In this document: positions 26,802-36,243 of the stretch, piece after piece
How positions within the stretch are numbered: the stretch's first letter is position 1
Layout of the letters: every line of letters begins with the position of its first letter
From: JADHMP01 sp964386915
GTDB lineage: Bacteria > Bacteroidota > Bacteroidia > Flavobacteriales > Flavobacteriaceae
NCBI GenBank assembly: GCA_964386915.1
Contig: CAYLUQ010000003.1
Coordinates: forward strand, 1 to 64,000
Direction: 5' to 3'
Length of the DNA stretch: 64,000 nucleotides
The notes under the pieces: model-generated
Told to the model about the DNA's origin: nothing
Seen by the model: only the letters and a program-made list of their open reading frames with translations
Database searches by the model: none
Made by a program: the position numbers and the translations under genes

Positions 26802-29653
26802 GATACCAAGGGTTTAGTAAGTTCCAATTCCTTTTTTAAGTAGCGAGCGGTATGACTTTTGGGAGCTTTAATAAGCTCTTCTGGAGTGCCTGTGGCTACA
26901 ATTTCACCGCCCTGCTGACCCCCTTCTGGGCCAATGTCGATCAAATAGTCTACTTGTTTGAGCACATCTAAATTATGCTCTATTATCAACACGGTATTGC
27001 CCTTGTTTACTAATAAATTCAGTACTTCTAGAAGCACCCGTATGTCTTCAAAATGAAGTCCTGTGGTGGGTTCATCTAAAATATAAAAGGTGCTTCCTGT
27101 GTCTTTTTTACCCAATTCAGAAGCGAGTTTAACCCGTTGAGCTTCACCACCCGACAAGGTGGTTGAAGATTGGCCTAGGGTAATATAGCCCAAACCTACC
27201 TCCTGAATCATTTTCAATTTTCGATAGATCTTGGGGATGCTTTCAAAAAACTGACAGGCCTCGTCAATCGACATTTCCAATACATCCGAAATGGATTTGC
27301 CTTTAAAGCGAATTTCTAATGTTTCACGGTTAAAACGTTTGCCTTGACAGGTTTCGCATTCCACATAAACATCGGGGAGAAAATTCATTTCAATCACCTT
27401 CATGCCACCCCCTTGGCACGTTTCACAACGCCCTCCTGTTACATTAAAACTAAACCGGCCGGGTTTATAGCCCCTAATTTGTGCCTCGGGTGTTGCTGCA
27501 AATAGGCTCCTAATTTCGCTAAAAACACCGCAATATGTTGCTGGATTACTTCTAGGAGTTCGACCAATAGGACTTTGATTGATGTCTACAACCTTGTCTA
27601 TATGTTCCAACCCTTCAATTTTCTTATAATCAAGAGGTGTTTGCACACCCTTGTAGATATATTGATTTAAAATAGGATAGAGTGTTTCATTAATCAAACT
27701 CGATTTACCACTGCCTGACACCCCGCTCACACCAATCATAAGTCCTAAGGGAAAGTCAATATCTACTTGTTTTAAATTATGCCCTGTGCATCCTAAAAGC
27801 GAAAGCGTTTTGCCGTTTCCTTTACGTCTTTTTTCTGGTGTGGGAATTTGTAACTCACCGCTCATGTATTTGCCTGTTAGGCTATCTGTTCCAATAACTT
27901 TTTCAGGTTTTTCTTCAAGGATTATTTCCCCTCCTCTTTTGCCGGCAAAAGGCCCCATGTCAATCAAATGATCAGCTCTAAGCATCATGTCTTTGTCGTG
28001 CTCTACCACGATCACAGAATTACCTAAATCACGAAGGGCACAAAGGGAATTGATTAAGCGTTCATTATCCCGCTGATGCAAACCAATGCTCGGTTCATCT
28101 AAAATATAGAGCACCCCCACCAACTGAGATCCAATTTGGGTAGCCAAACGAATACGTTGGGCTTCGCCACCTGAAAGCGATTTGGAGGAACGCTGCAATT
28201 GCAAATAACCCAAGCCTACATCTAATAAAAATTGCAAGCGGGTTTTAATTTCTTTTAAAATCTCACTTGCTATTTTCTGTTCGCTGGAGGAGAGTTTTTT
28301 AGGCAAGTCTTCAATCCATTGCTGCAATTCAATCAAATCCATTTGACTAATTTGTGCAATATTATAGTGGTCTATTTTAAAATAAAGGGCTTCTTTTCGC
28401 AAGCGGGTTCCAGCACATTCATGACAATCGTGAGGTTCCATAAAATCACTGGCCCAGCGTCTAATGGGGCGTGATTCGTTATTTTCAAATGAAGATCGAA
28501 TAAAGTTTTCGATCCCTTCATAGTCTATTTTATAGGTCCTCGTGACCCCAAGGGTAGGAGAATGTATTTCATATTTTTCCTTCCCTCCTGTTAAAATTAT
28601 CTCTAGAGCACGTTTGGGTATTTTGCGAATAGGATCTTTTAATGAAAAAGAAAAACATTTTGCAATGGTTTCTATTTGTTTAAAAGACCAACTGCTTTTT
28701 TGAAGTCCTAAAGGAGCTAATCCGCCTTTTTCAATAGACAAACTATCGTCTGGAATAATTTTTTGACGATTAATTTCGTGTCGGATGCCCAAGCCTTTAC
28801 AAGAAGGACACATTCCTTTTGGGGAGTTAAAAGAAAATGTATTAGGTTCTGGCTGCGGATAGGCAATTCCGGAACTTGGACACATTAAATTACGACTAAA
28901 AAACCGAGTCTTTTCTGTTTCCATAGCAAAAACCATTACCGCATCATCTCCATATTCCATAGCTGTGGCTAAAGAAGATTCTAAACGCTTGACAAAATCA
29001 GCATCGTCTTTAACCGAAAAACGGTCAATAACCAATTCTATGTCGTGGGTTTTATAACGATCTACTTTCATGCCCCGCGTCAAATCCAGCATTTGACCAT
29101 CTACACGCACCTTAGAAAACCCTTGCCGTGAAAGACTGTCAAACAACTCTCTATAATGCCCTTTTCGGGCCTTAACAATAGGAGAGAGAAGCATGATTTT
29201 TTGTCCCAAATATTCAGAAACAATTAAGGAAACTATTTGTGCATCCGTATAATGAATCATTTTTTCATTAGACAAATAGCTATAAGCTGTTCCAATTCGT
29301 GCAAAAAGCAACCTAAAATAGTCATAGAGTTCGGTGATGGTGCCCACTGTAGAGCGTGGACTTCTAGAAGTTGTTTTTTGCTCAATGGCAATGACAGGAG
29401 ACAAGCCATTGATTTTATCAACATCTGGGCGTTCCATATTACCTAAAAACTGACGTACGTAGGCCGAAAAGGTTTCCATGTAGCGACGTTGACCTTCTGC
29501 ATAGATGGTGTCAAAAGCCAAAGAAGATTTTCCGCTACCCGATAGCCCAGTGATCACCACGAGTTGGTTGCGGGGAATAGCCAGGCTTATGTTTTTTAAG
29601 TTGTGAGCCCGAGCTCCCTCAATTACGATACTGTCGGAATTATGCATTGCCAT
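26798..29653 (-). CDS. uvrA: Excinuclease ABC subunit A
   Basis: 951 residues, full length. Two ABC modules: Walker A GLSGSGKSS near 36 and GVSGSGKSS near 645, each with an LSGGEAQR signature and DEPSIGLHQRD / DEPTTGLHFED. Zinc-binding CxxC pairs lie near 280 and 747-775 (CETCQGG...CETCQGK), the second on the DNA-binding side. It recognises DNA damage with UvrB in nucleotide excision repair. Starts at Met1 or Met3 are both possible. It heads the operon uvrA-LOG-M1-like. Confidence 0.97.
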   Translation of the reverse strand: MAMHNSDSIVIEGARAHNLKNISLAIPRNQLVVITGLSGSGKSSLAFDTIYAEGQRRYMETFSAYVRQFLGNMERPDVDKINGLSPVIAIEQKTTSRSPRSTVGTITELYDYFRLLFARIGTAYSYLSNEKMIHYTDAQIVSLIVSEYLGQKIMLLSPIVKARKGHYRELFDSLSRQGFSKVRVDGQMLDLTRGMKVDRYKTHDIELVIDRFSVKDDADFVKRLESSLATAMEYGDDAVMVFAMETEKTRFFSRNLMCPSSGIAYPQPEPNTFSFNSPKGMCPSCKGLGIRHEINRQKIIPDDSLSIEKGGLAPLGLQKSSWSFKQIETIAKCFSFSLKDPIRKIPKRALEIILTGGKEKYEIHSPTLGVTRTYKIDYEGIENFIRSSFENNESRPIRRWASDFMEPHDCHECAGTRLRKEALYFKIDHYNIAQISQMDLIELQQWIEDLPKKLSSSEQKIASEILKEIKTRLQFLLDVGLGYLQLQRSSKSLSGGEAQRIRLATQIGSQLVGVLYILDEPSIGLHQRDNERLINSLCALRDLGNSVIVVEHDKDMMLRADHLIDMGPFAGKRGGEIILEEKPEKVIGTDSLTGKYMSGELQIPTPEKRRKGNGKTLSLLGCTGHNLKQVDIDFPLGLMIGVSGVSGSGKSSLINETLYPILNQYIYKGVQTPLDYKKIEGLEHIDKVVDINQSPIGRTPRSNPATYCGVFSEIRSLFAATPEAQIRGYKPGRFSFNVTGGRCETCQGGGMKVIEMNFLPDVYVECETCQGKRFNRETLEIRFKGKSISDVLEMSIDEACQFFESIPKIYRKLKMIQEVGLGYITLGQSSTTLSGGEAQRVKLASELGKKDTGSTFYILDEPTTGLHFEDIRVLLEVLNLLVNKGNTVLIIEHNLDVLKQVDYLIDIGPEGGQQGGEIVATGTPEELIKAPKSHTARYLKKELELTKPLVS

Positions 29654-29715
29654 TAGGCCGGTAAAAGTACGGGTTTTTTAACACAACTAAAACGGAATAA
29701 AAGGCTAAAGTTGTT

Positions 29716-31395
29716 TTATCTCAAAACTGCGGCAGCATCATCTCCTCTTGGATCAGCAGCCGTGCTTATATGACCCTCAGGTGATAGATGAATAGCGTCT
29801 ACACGGCCTATAATGCGGGTGTTTTTCTCTTCAATTTGATAGCCTTTGGCTTGCAGGTTTCGAATAAATTTTCGACTGAATTTTGCAGGCTCCAAAATGA
29901 CGGTATCTGGCATCCATTGATGATGAAATCGAGGAGCATCAACAGCTTCTTCTATAGACATGCCAAAGGCATATACATTGAGTATAATTTGAAAAACAGA
30001 AGTGATGATGGTAGACCCACCTGGGGTGCCCACAATCATAGAAAGTTTTCCTCCCTTTTCTACTAGGGTAGGGGTCATGGCGCTAAGCATTCTTTTGGCA
30101 GGAGCAATGGCATTGGCAGTTCCCCCAATGAGTCCAAACATATTGGGCACTCCGGGCTTGCTGCTAAAATCATCCATTTCATTGTTGAGAAAATAGCCCC
30201 CTTCTTTCACATAGAGTTTGGCACCATAGTTGCCGTTCAGTGTTGTGGTTATAGCAACTGCATTGCCTTCTTGATCTAAGATAGAAAAATGTGTGGTTTC
30301 TTCACTTTCTTCGGCAACAACAATTCCCGGGGCTATTGTTTCAGAGGGAGTGGCCTTTTCAAAAGAAAAAGAGTTCATTCGTTTTTGTAAATATTCCCGG
30401 TCTAAAAGCTGTTCTGTAGGAACAGAGACAAAATCAACATCGCCTAAATAAAGGCTTCGATCTGCAAAAGACCTTCTTTCGGCTTCAATCATAAGCTGAA
30501 CGGCTTTTTCAGAATGAAAGCCATATTGTTCTATGGAATAGGGTTCGATCATCCCCATGAGTTGCCCTAAACAAATGCCCCCGCTGGATGGAGGCCCCAT
30601 GGAATATAGGGTTAAATCTTTATATTGAAAGCGAATGGGTTCTCTCCACACGGGTTCATAAGATTTCAAATCTTCTAAACTAAATATACCACCATGGGTG
30701 TTTATGGTGTTTATTAGGGCTTGCGCATGAGACCCCTCATAAAAAGCCTTTGGCCCCTCCTTTGCAATAGTTTGCATGAGTTTTGCTAAGGCTGGATTTC
30801 GAAAGGTGTCTTTGGCTTTAACAGATTGTGTAAAAGGTATGTTGTCTCCATTGAGGGCTACTATTTCTGGTTGTTTTTGGGCTAAGCCATCTGCTTGTCT
30901 TTGCGTTATAACAAATCCTTTTTCTGCTAGCTCCTGCGCGGGGGTAATGACCTTATGCCAGGGCAGTTTGCCAAACTTCTGATGAAGAGCATACAGGCCA
31001 GCAACAGAACCAGGAACTCCCACTGCAAGCCCCCCAAGAGTGCTCTTTTCAGGAATGACTTCTGCATTTTCATCTAGATACATATCGCGTGAGGCCGCTA
31101 GGGGTGCTTTTTCTCTAAAGTCTAAACTGCCAACGGTAGAAGAGGCTGTTCGAAAGACAGCAAAACCACCACCGCCTAAATTTCCGGCATTGGGGTAGCA
31201 AACCGCCAATGCCATATGGGTGGCTACTGCAGCATCAAAAGCATTTCCGCCTTGTTGCATGATTTGCACCCCAATTTCAGAGGCCTCTAGGCGGGCTGAA
31301 ACTACCGCTGCCCGAATAGGGGGTTGTGGCGTGCAGCTAAAAACGAATAAGACAAAAAGAAGTCCTGTTAGACTATGGAATATTAATCGATACAT
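29716..31395 (-). CDS. ggt: Gamma-glutamyltransferase, lipoprotein
   Basis: 559 residues with a lipoprotein-type signal (LFVFSC, Cys21). The precursor contains both subunits; autoprocessing is expected before the catalytic Thr in EETTHFSILD (about 366), where the small subunit begins. NGNYGAKLYV, FLNNEMDDF and the oxyanion GTPGGSTII follow. It hydrolyses or transfers the gamma-glutamyl group of glutathione and related peptides outside the inner membrane. The start overlaps the end of the ACP phosphodiesterase gene by 13 bases. Confidence 0.92.
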   Translation of the reverse strand: MYRLIFHSLTGLLFVLFVFSCTPQPPIRAAVVSARLEASEIGVQIMQQGGNAFDAAVATHMALAVCYPNAGNLGGGGFAVFRTASSTVGSLDFREKAPLAASRDMYLDENAEVIPEKSTLGGLAVGVPGSVAGLYALHQKFGKLPWHKVITPAQELAEKGFVITQRQADGLAQKQPEIVALNGDNIPFTQSVKAKDTFRNPALAKLMQTIAKEGPKAFYEGSHAQALINTINTHGGIFSLEDLKSYEPVWREPIRFQYKDLTLYSMGPPSSGGICLGQLMGMIEPYSIEQYGFHSEKAVQLMIEAERRSFADRSLYLGDVDFVSVPTEQLLDREYLQKRMNSFSFEKATPSETIAPGIVVAEESEETTHFSILDQEGNAVAITTTLNGNYGAKLYVKEGGYFLNNEMDDFSSKPGVPNMFGLIGGTANAIAPAKRMLSAMTPTLVEKGGKLSMIVGTPGGSTIITSVFQIILNVYAFGMSIEEAVDAPRFHHQWMPDTVILEPAKFSRKFIRNLQAKGYQIEEKNTRIIGRVDAIHLSPEGHISTAADPRGDDAAAVLR

Positions 31396-31970
31396 TTAGA
31401 AACAAGGTTAAAATGAGAGGTGATGTCGGAAAAAAAGGACTTGAATTGGGACTCAAAAAAAGAATAATTTTCACTTAACACCAAACGGCCACTTGCTAAA
31501 TTGGATTCAAATTGGGTGCGCCTTTCCATTTGTCTTAAAATTTTTTCTAATCCATCAAGGCTTTCATAGGCGCCAAACCAGTTTTGCGCCATGAGGTGCT
31601 TAACGAGCGATTGGCAATCTGCAGGCAACTGTTTTTGGTTTTCTTTTAGGTAGACATAAAAGCGTTCGCTAAACTCAGAGAGAGTCTCTGCATGATAATC
31701 GTTCCAGTTTTTAGCTAAAAAATGATCAAAAAACATATCGACCAAAACCCGACCATAATGTCTATGGGTAGCAAACAGTTTTTTGGCACATTGCTTAAAA
31801 TTTGGATGTGCATCGGTATAAAGATCAATAGCCCGATGCAATAAAATACCCTCTTGTATTTTCGCACTGCATTGCCATAAACGATTCCCTTTGATGCGAT
31901 CGGCAATTAAATTGCCCATAGCCAACTCCAAATCATTTCCTGATAAATAGACATGAGCTAAAAAATTCAT
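31383..31970 (-). CDS. acpH: Acyl-carrier-protein phosphodiesterase
   Basis: 195 residues beginning MNFLAHVYLSG, the AcpH/DUF479 hallmark, with HD-fold metal-ligand candidates in GNLIADRIKGN, HRAIDLYTDAHP and HYGRVLVDMFFDHFLAKNW. It should remove the 4'-phosphopantetheine arm from holo-ACP. It is the first gene of an overlapping pair with ggt and is divergent from glmM. Confidence 0.88.
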   Translation of the reverse strand: MNFLAHVYLSGNDLELAMGNLIADRIKGNRLWQCSAKIQEGILLHRAIDLYTDAHPNFKQCAKKLFATHRHYGRVLVDMFFDHFLAKNWNDYHAETLSEFSERFYVYLKENQKQLPADCQSLVKHLMAQNWFGAYESLDGLEKILRQMERRTQFESNLASGRLVLSENYSFFESQFKSFFSDITSHFNLVSKCID

Positions 31971-32054
31971 GGATTAAATGTAACACTATTTGCAAAAAGG
32001 ATGGAGGTATAAAAACATGCCCTATCTTAGCATGCGTAACCCTATTTGTACCCT

Positions 32055-33440
32055 ATGACATTAATAAAATCAATTTCGGGTATTCGAGGCACGATTGGTG
32101 GCATACCTGAAGAAAATCTAACCCCGCTTGATGTGGTGCGCTACACTTCGGCCTATGGGCAGTGGCTGTTGGCAAACCACAACACTACTTCTCTTAAGGT
32201 AGTGACCGGTCGAGACGCTCGTATTTCAGGTGCCATGGTGCATCAATTGGTCAATCAAACATTGGTTGGTTTAGGATTAGACGTTATAACGCTAGACTTA
32301 TCTACCACCCCCACAGTTGCTATGGCCGTCATGTGGGAAGAAGCCGCAGGTGGAATCATCATCACTGCCAGTCATAACCCTAAAGAATGGAATGCTTTAA
32401 AGTTATTAAACAACAAAGGCGAATTTATTGATGCCCAATCGGGTGAAGATGTGCTTCGCTATGCCCAAACAGAAAACTTTCCTTATGCTTCTGTTGACTC
32501 ACTAGGCTCTATTAGTAGTCGAGACAATGCCTTATCAAAACACATAGAAGCCACTTTATCACTTCCCATTTTAGAAGTAGATAAAATTAGAGAGCAAGGG
32601 TTTAAAGTAGTAGTAGATGCGGTCAATTCTTCGGGAGGTATTGCCATTCCGTTGCTTTTGGAAGCCCTGGGTGCAGAAGTAATTCCTCTTTATTGTGAAC
32701 CCACAGGACATTTTCCACATAATCCAGAACCGCTAAAAGAACACTTAACAGAATTGGCTCGAGTAGTGGTGGCTGAACAAGCTGATTTTGGGATAGCAGT
32801 AGACCCAGATGTAGACCGATTGGTTTTTATGGATGAAACCGGAACCCTTTTTGGGGAAGAATATACGCTTGTGGCCTGCGCTGATTATGTGTTACAAAAA
32901 ACACCTGGAACAACGGTTTCCAATCTTTCATCTACCCGAGCTCTGGCAGAAGTGAGCCAACAATATAATCAGTCTTATTATGCCAGCGCAGTAGGAGAGG
33001 TGAATGTGGTGCAGCTAATGAAAGCCAAAAATGCTGTTATAGGAGGAGAAGGCAATGGCGGGGTGATCTATCCTCAACTTCACTATGGTCGTGATGCATT
33101 GGTGGGCACTGCTCTTTTTCTTTCGCTCTTAGCTAAAAAACAACTGAAGGTGTCTGCCTTAAAGAAGCACTATCCGGCCTTTTTTATGGAAAAAAGCAAA
33201 TTAACCTTGTCGGAAGGCATTGTGCCAGAGGATCTATTAAGCCAACTTGAAAAAGAATATCAAAACGAAAAAATAACCACCGTTGATGGGCTTAAAATTG
33301 ATTTTGAAGCCGGTTGGGTACACTTGAGAAAATCCAATACTGAACCCATCATTCGCATTTATACGGAAGCCAATACACAAGAAACAGCCACCGCATTGGC
33401 TGAAGAATTTGTTCAAAAACTAAAAGCCTTAAGTGTTTGA
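32055..33440 (+). CDS. glmM: Phosphoglucosamine mutase
   Basis: 461 residues from the ATG at 32055; an in-frame TTG 9 bases earlier is less likely. Alpha-D-phosphohexomutase fold: SISGIRGTIGG, the phosphoserine loop TASHNP (Ser about 104), the metal-binding DPDVDRL (about 250), GEGNGGV and the C-terminal SNTEPIIRIYTEA phosphate-binding loop. It converts glucosamine-6-P to glucosamine-1-P for UDP-GlcNAc, the precursor of peptidoglycan and of the lipid A pathway encoded at the right of the window. Assignment to GlmM over phosphomannomutase is by overall resemblance to Bacteroidota GlmM. Confidence 0.85.
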   Translation: MTLIKSISGIRGTIGGIPEENLTPLDVVRYTSAYGQWLLANHNTTSLKVVTGRDARISGAMVHQLVNQTLVGLGLDVITLDLSTTPTVAMAVMWEEAAGGIIITASHNPKEWNALKLLNNKGEFIDAQSGEDVLRYAQTENFPYASVDSLGSISSRDNALSKHIEATLSLPILEVDKIREQGFKVVVDAVNSSGGIAIPLLLEALGAEVIPLYCEPTGHFPHNPEPLKEHLTELARVVVAEQADFGIAVDPDVDRLVFMDETGTLFGEEYTLVACADYVLQKTPGTTVSNLSSTRALAEVSQQYNQSYYASAVGEVNVVQLMKAKNAVIGGEGNGGVIYPQLHYGRDALVGTALFLSLLAKKQLKVSALKKHYPAFFMEKSKLTLSEGIVPEDLLSQLEKEYQNEKITTVDGLKIDFEAGWVHLRKSNTEPIIRIYTEANTQETATALAEEFVQKLKALSV

Positions 33441-34304
33441 GGCAAATTTAAAGCGGTTGTGGGTCCAAAAATAATAGGCCGGGTAGGCTTTTATCTGATC
33501 CTCTAACAAGGCTGTAAATTTGTCTGTAATTTGATAGAGAGGCTCTTCCTTAGGTTGTTCACTTAGCAAGGTTAATTCAAGTTCATAATAACCTCTTTTA
33601 ACTTTTTTTACGGCGCCAAAAACAAGGGGAATGTTGTGCTCACGCCCTAAACGCTCTGCGCCCGTAAAAACGGGTACTTCTATACCCAAAAAGCTACGCC
33701 AATAAGTCTTTTCTGTGGGTCTGGGCGATTGATCACTCGCAAAACCATAAATCCCTAAATGCTTTTCCGCCTGGTGCTTTTGAAGAGTTTCCCGAATCGC
33801 ATAGCGGGAAATTAAATAGGCTTTGTGCTTTTTTCGGATACGCTGCATTAAACGATCGAAATATACATTAGACAGCGGCGTATAGATGCCATATCCAATA
33901 TGTTGTATATGATACCCCAAGGACATCATCCATTCCCAACTGGCGTAGTGACCACACATGATAAAACAGCTTTTTTGCTTGTCCTCAAATTGTGTGAGCA
34001 CGGCTATATTGTTAACCTTAAACCGTTTTTGCATTTCTTCTTTAGAGAGGCTTAAGCTTTTGATCATTTCTAAAAAAAGATCGCTTAAATGGGTGTAGAA
34101 TTCACGTTCAATTGCGTTGCGTTCCGCAGCAGATTTTTCCGGAAATACGAGCGTTAAATTCTTACGCACCACCGCTTTTCTATAGCCAATGACATTATAG
34201 AGGAGCCAAGCCACCACATCTGATAGCGCATAAAACACAGAAAAAGGAAGCTTGGAAATAACATAAAGAAAAGGATAGGCTATGTAGTATAAAACGGCGT
34301 CCAA
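33429..34304 (-). CDS. Lysophospholipid acyltransferase, LpxL/HtrB-like
   Basis: 291 residues of the lipid A late-acyltransferase family. An N-terminal hydrophobic anchor (about 5-40) is followed by the HxxxxE catalytic motif HYASWE (about 118-123), SDQSPR in the acyl-acceptor region and FWTHNRFK at the C-terminus. It probably adds a secondary acyl chain to lipid A or an aminolipid at the inner membrane. It is convergent with glmM, with 12 bases of overlap. Confidence 0.85.
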   Translation of the reverse strand: MDAVLYYIAYPFLYVISKLPFSVFYALSDVVAWLLYNVIGYRKAVVRKNLTLVFPEKSAAERNAIEREFYTHLSDLFLEMIKSLSLSKEEMQKRFKVNNIAVLTQFEDKQKSCFIMCGHYASWEWMMSLGYHIQHIGYGIYTPLSNVYFDRLMQRIRKKHKAYLISRYAIRETLQKHQAEKHLGIYGFASDQSPRPTEKTYWRSFLGIEVPVFTGAERLGREHNIPLVFGAVKKVKRGYYELELTLLSEQPKEEPLYQITDKFTALLEDQIKAYPAYYFWTHNRFKFASNT

Positions 34305-34391
34305 AATGATTTGATTTGTGGGTTAAAGATAAATAAAACCTAAGTATGTGGTATTGCTAGGAGGCAAAGAACAAAACAATTTCTATTTTTG

Positions 34392-35057
34392 ATGAAAAAT
34401 AAATTCTTGGGAAACTCTGTACCCTTAGTGATTGGCATTTTAATAGCAGTAAATACCCTGGTAAGCTATATTGGATTTAACAATTTGAGTTTTTTTAATC
34501 GTTATAAATTTGACATCGCCCATCTCGGTTCCAAAAATTATTATCGCTACCTGTCATCAGCATTTTTGCATGTGAGTTGGATGCATCTTTTTTTTAATAT
34601 GTATACCCTCTATTTGTTTGGCTATGCGGTGGTGCAAAGTTTGGGGGTAGAACGTTTTCTTGTGGTTTATTTTGGCAGTTTGATTGCCGGAAATTTATTT
34701 GCAGCCGTCTATCATCGTAAGGCAGCACACTACGCTGCTGTTGGAGCTAGTGGTGCCGTGACGGGAATTGTTTTTAGCACCATTTTGCTTTATCCAGCCC
34801 TAGAGCTATATCTGTTTTTTATTCCACTACCCATACCCGGATTTGCTTTTGCAGCGGGCTATGTGGCCTATTCACTTTATGGCATGAAAAAACAAAACGA
34901 TTCTATTGGGCATACAGCCCATTTGGGAGGGGCACTAAGTGGGGTGGTGGTGTCTTTGGCCTTTGAACCAGGGCTTTTTATAGAAGCTAAGCAAACGCTT
35001 CTCTACTTAATGATCACAACTTTGGGGGTTGGCTTTTGGCTTTTTCGTCAGCGTTAA
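34392..35057 (+). CDS. Rhomboid-family intramembrane serine protease
   Basis: 221 residues from the ATG at 34392 (a TTG immediately before it is less likely). Six membrane helices. The active site is complete: HLFFN in helix 2, GASG with catalytic Ser near 119 in helix 4, and the dyad His in TAHLGG near 175 in helix 6. It cleaves transmembrane substrates in the inner membrane. The short C-terminal helix at 200-215 may be a seventh segment. Confidence 0.88.
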   Translation: MKNKFLGNSVPLVIGILIAVNTLVSYIGFNNLSFFNRYKFDIAHLGSKNYYRYLSSAFLHVSWMHLFFNMYTLYLFGYAVVQSLGVERFLVVYFGSLIAGNLFAAVYHRKAAHYAAVGASGAVTGIVFSTILLYPALELYLFFIPLPIPGFAFAAGYVAYSLYGMKKQNDSIGHTAHLGGALSGVVVSLAFEPGLFIEAKQTLLYLMITTLGVGFWLFRQR

Positions 35058-35061
35058 CCCA

Positions 35062-36168
35062 CTATTCTAACAACATAGCTAATCTTGCTTCAAGCTGTTT
35101 TGGATTGAGATCTTTAGCTACAATTTTGCCTTCTGCATCAAGTAAAAGAGAAGCTGGAATTTGTTGAATGTGATATTGTTTAGCAATAGGGTCATTCCAA
35201 TGTTGCAAATGTGAAACATGATCCCAAACCAAGCCATCATCTTCTATGGCTTGAAGCCAACTGTTTTTTGTTTTATCGAGGGAAACGGCAATAATCTTAA
35301 ACCCTTTTGGAGCCATTTTTTGGTGCAAGGCTACTAAATTGGGGTTTTGAACACGACAAGGTCTACACCAACTGGCCCAAAATTCAAGCAGCGTGGCCTT
35401 TCCCAAATTGCCTTTTAACGCCAATTGATTTCCAGTAGGGGTGGGGCCTTCAAAGTTAGGAGCAAATTCACCCACCTTTGGTGGACTGGCAGGTTGGTTT
35501 AAAAAAGTGGCAATTGATCTTCCAGAAGGTGTGTTTTTAATGCGATCACTAAAAGCATCATAAAGCGTCTGTAGACGTTCTTTTTCAACGGCCTTGGAAG
35601 CCGCAAATCGTTCTAAGATAAGAGCCGATACATAGGAATCGGGATTACTTTCAATAAAATTCAATTCATAGTCTTGAATTTGTTGGCGCACACCATCATA
35701 TTCCGTTTTTAAATCTAACATCAACAAGGAGTCTTTTAAAATTAGAGCTTGTTGCATGTCATTGCCTATGGCATTGATAGATTTAATATAGGCCTTTGTT
35801 TCCGATTTGTATTTCATAAAATCATCGTTCGAAACGGTGCCATTGGCCACAGAAGCTGTTAGGCTGTCTTTATAAAGGGTCAAATTAATTTTACCCCCTT
35901 CCAAAATGATAGGGAAATTTCCTTGGATGCCCTCCACTTGAATAAAGTTAATAGTGGGTTCAGCAATTGGCCCTTTGAGGGTAAAAGCACCTTTGTCTAT
36001 GGTGGCAGAATCCATCATTACGGGCTGATTGTTGGCATCAGCAGCAATGCGATAAATGGTTTTTCCGGTCTCAATATCTATTTCGCCGAAAATTTCGTAA
36101 TTCTTGTCATTTGAGCCACAACTCCAAAAAAGAGTGGCTAGTACTAGGGTCAGGGAGGTTGTTTTCAT
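35062..36168 (-). CDS. TlpA-family thiol:disulfide lipoprotein with DUF4369 domain
   Basis: 368 residues from the ATG at 36168, chosen because it gives a clean lipoprotein signal (LFWSC, Cys17) and because an upstream in-frame Met (36186) lies inside the promoter box. A DUF4369-like N-terminal domain (about 25-125), a helical middle and a TlpA/AhpC-like thioredoxin domain (about 235-368) follow. The redox pair is intact (WASWCRPC, Cys about 267 and 270). It probably handles periplasmic disulfides. Compare the paralogue-like gene at 3141-4526, which lost this pair. Confidence 0.88.
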   Translation of the reverse strand: MKTTSLTLVLATLFWSCGSNDKNYEIFGEIDIETGKTIYRIAADANNQPVMMDSATIDKGAFTLKGPIAEPTINFIQVEGIQGNFPIILEGGKINLTLYKDSLTASVANGTVSNDDFMKYKSETKAYIKSINAIGNDMQQALILKDSLLMLDLKTEYDGVRQQIQDYELNFIESNPDSYVSALILERFAASKAVEKERLQTLYDAFSDRIKNTPSGRSIATFLNQPASPPKVGEFAPNFEGPTPTGNQLALKGNLGKATLLEFWASWCRPCRVQNPNLVALHQKMAPKGFKIIAVSLDKTKNSWLQAIEDDGLVWDHVSHLQHWNDPIAKQYHIQQIPASLLLDAEGKIVAKDLNPKQLEARLAMLLE

Positions 36169-36183
36169 GAAAAAAAATCTAAT

Positions 36184-36191
36184 CAAAGGTA
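36184..36191 (-). promoter_or_regulatory. -7 promoter box (TACCTTTG) of the TlpA lipoprotein gene
   Basis: An exact TAnnTTTG box reading leftward, ending 15 bases before the chosen start codon. It overlaps the alternative upstream start and so supports the shorter reading. Confidence 0.5.
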
Positions 36192-36243
36192 AAAATTAAA
36201 AAGATAATGAAAAACTTATCTCTATTTTAGCGAGGCGAGAATT

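Noticed and set aside
34384..34391. TATTTTTG before the rhomboid gene as a promoter
   Set aside because: It ends on the base before the ATG, so initiation would fall within the coding region and no other start codon is near.
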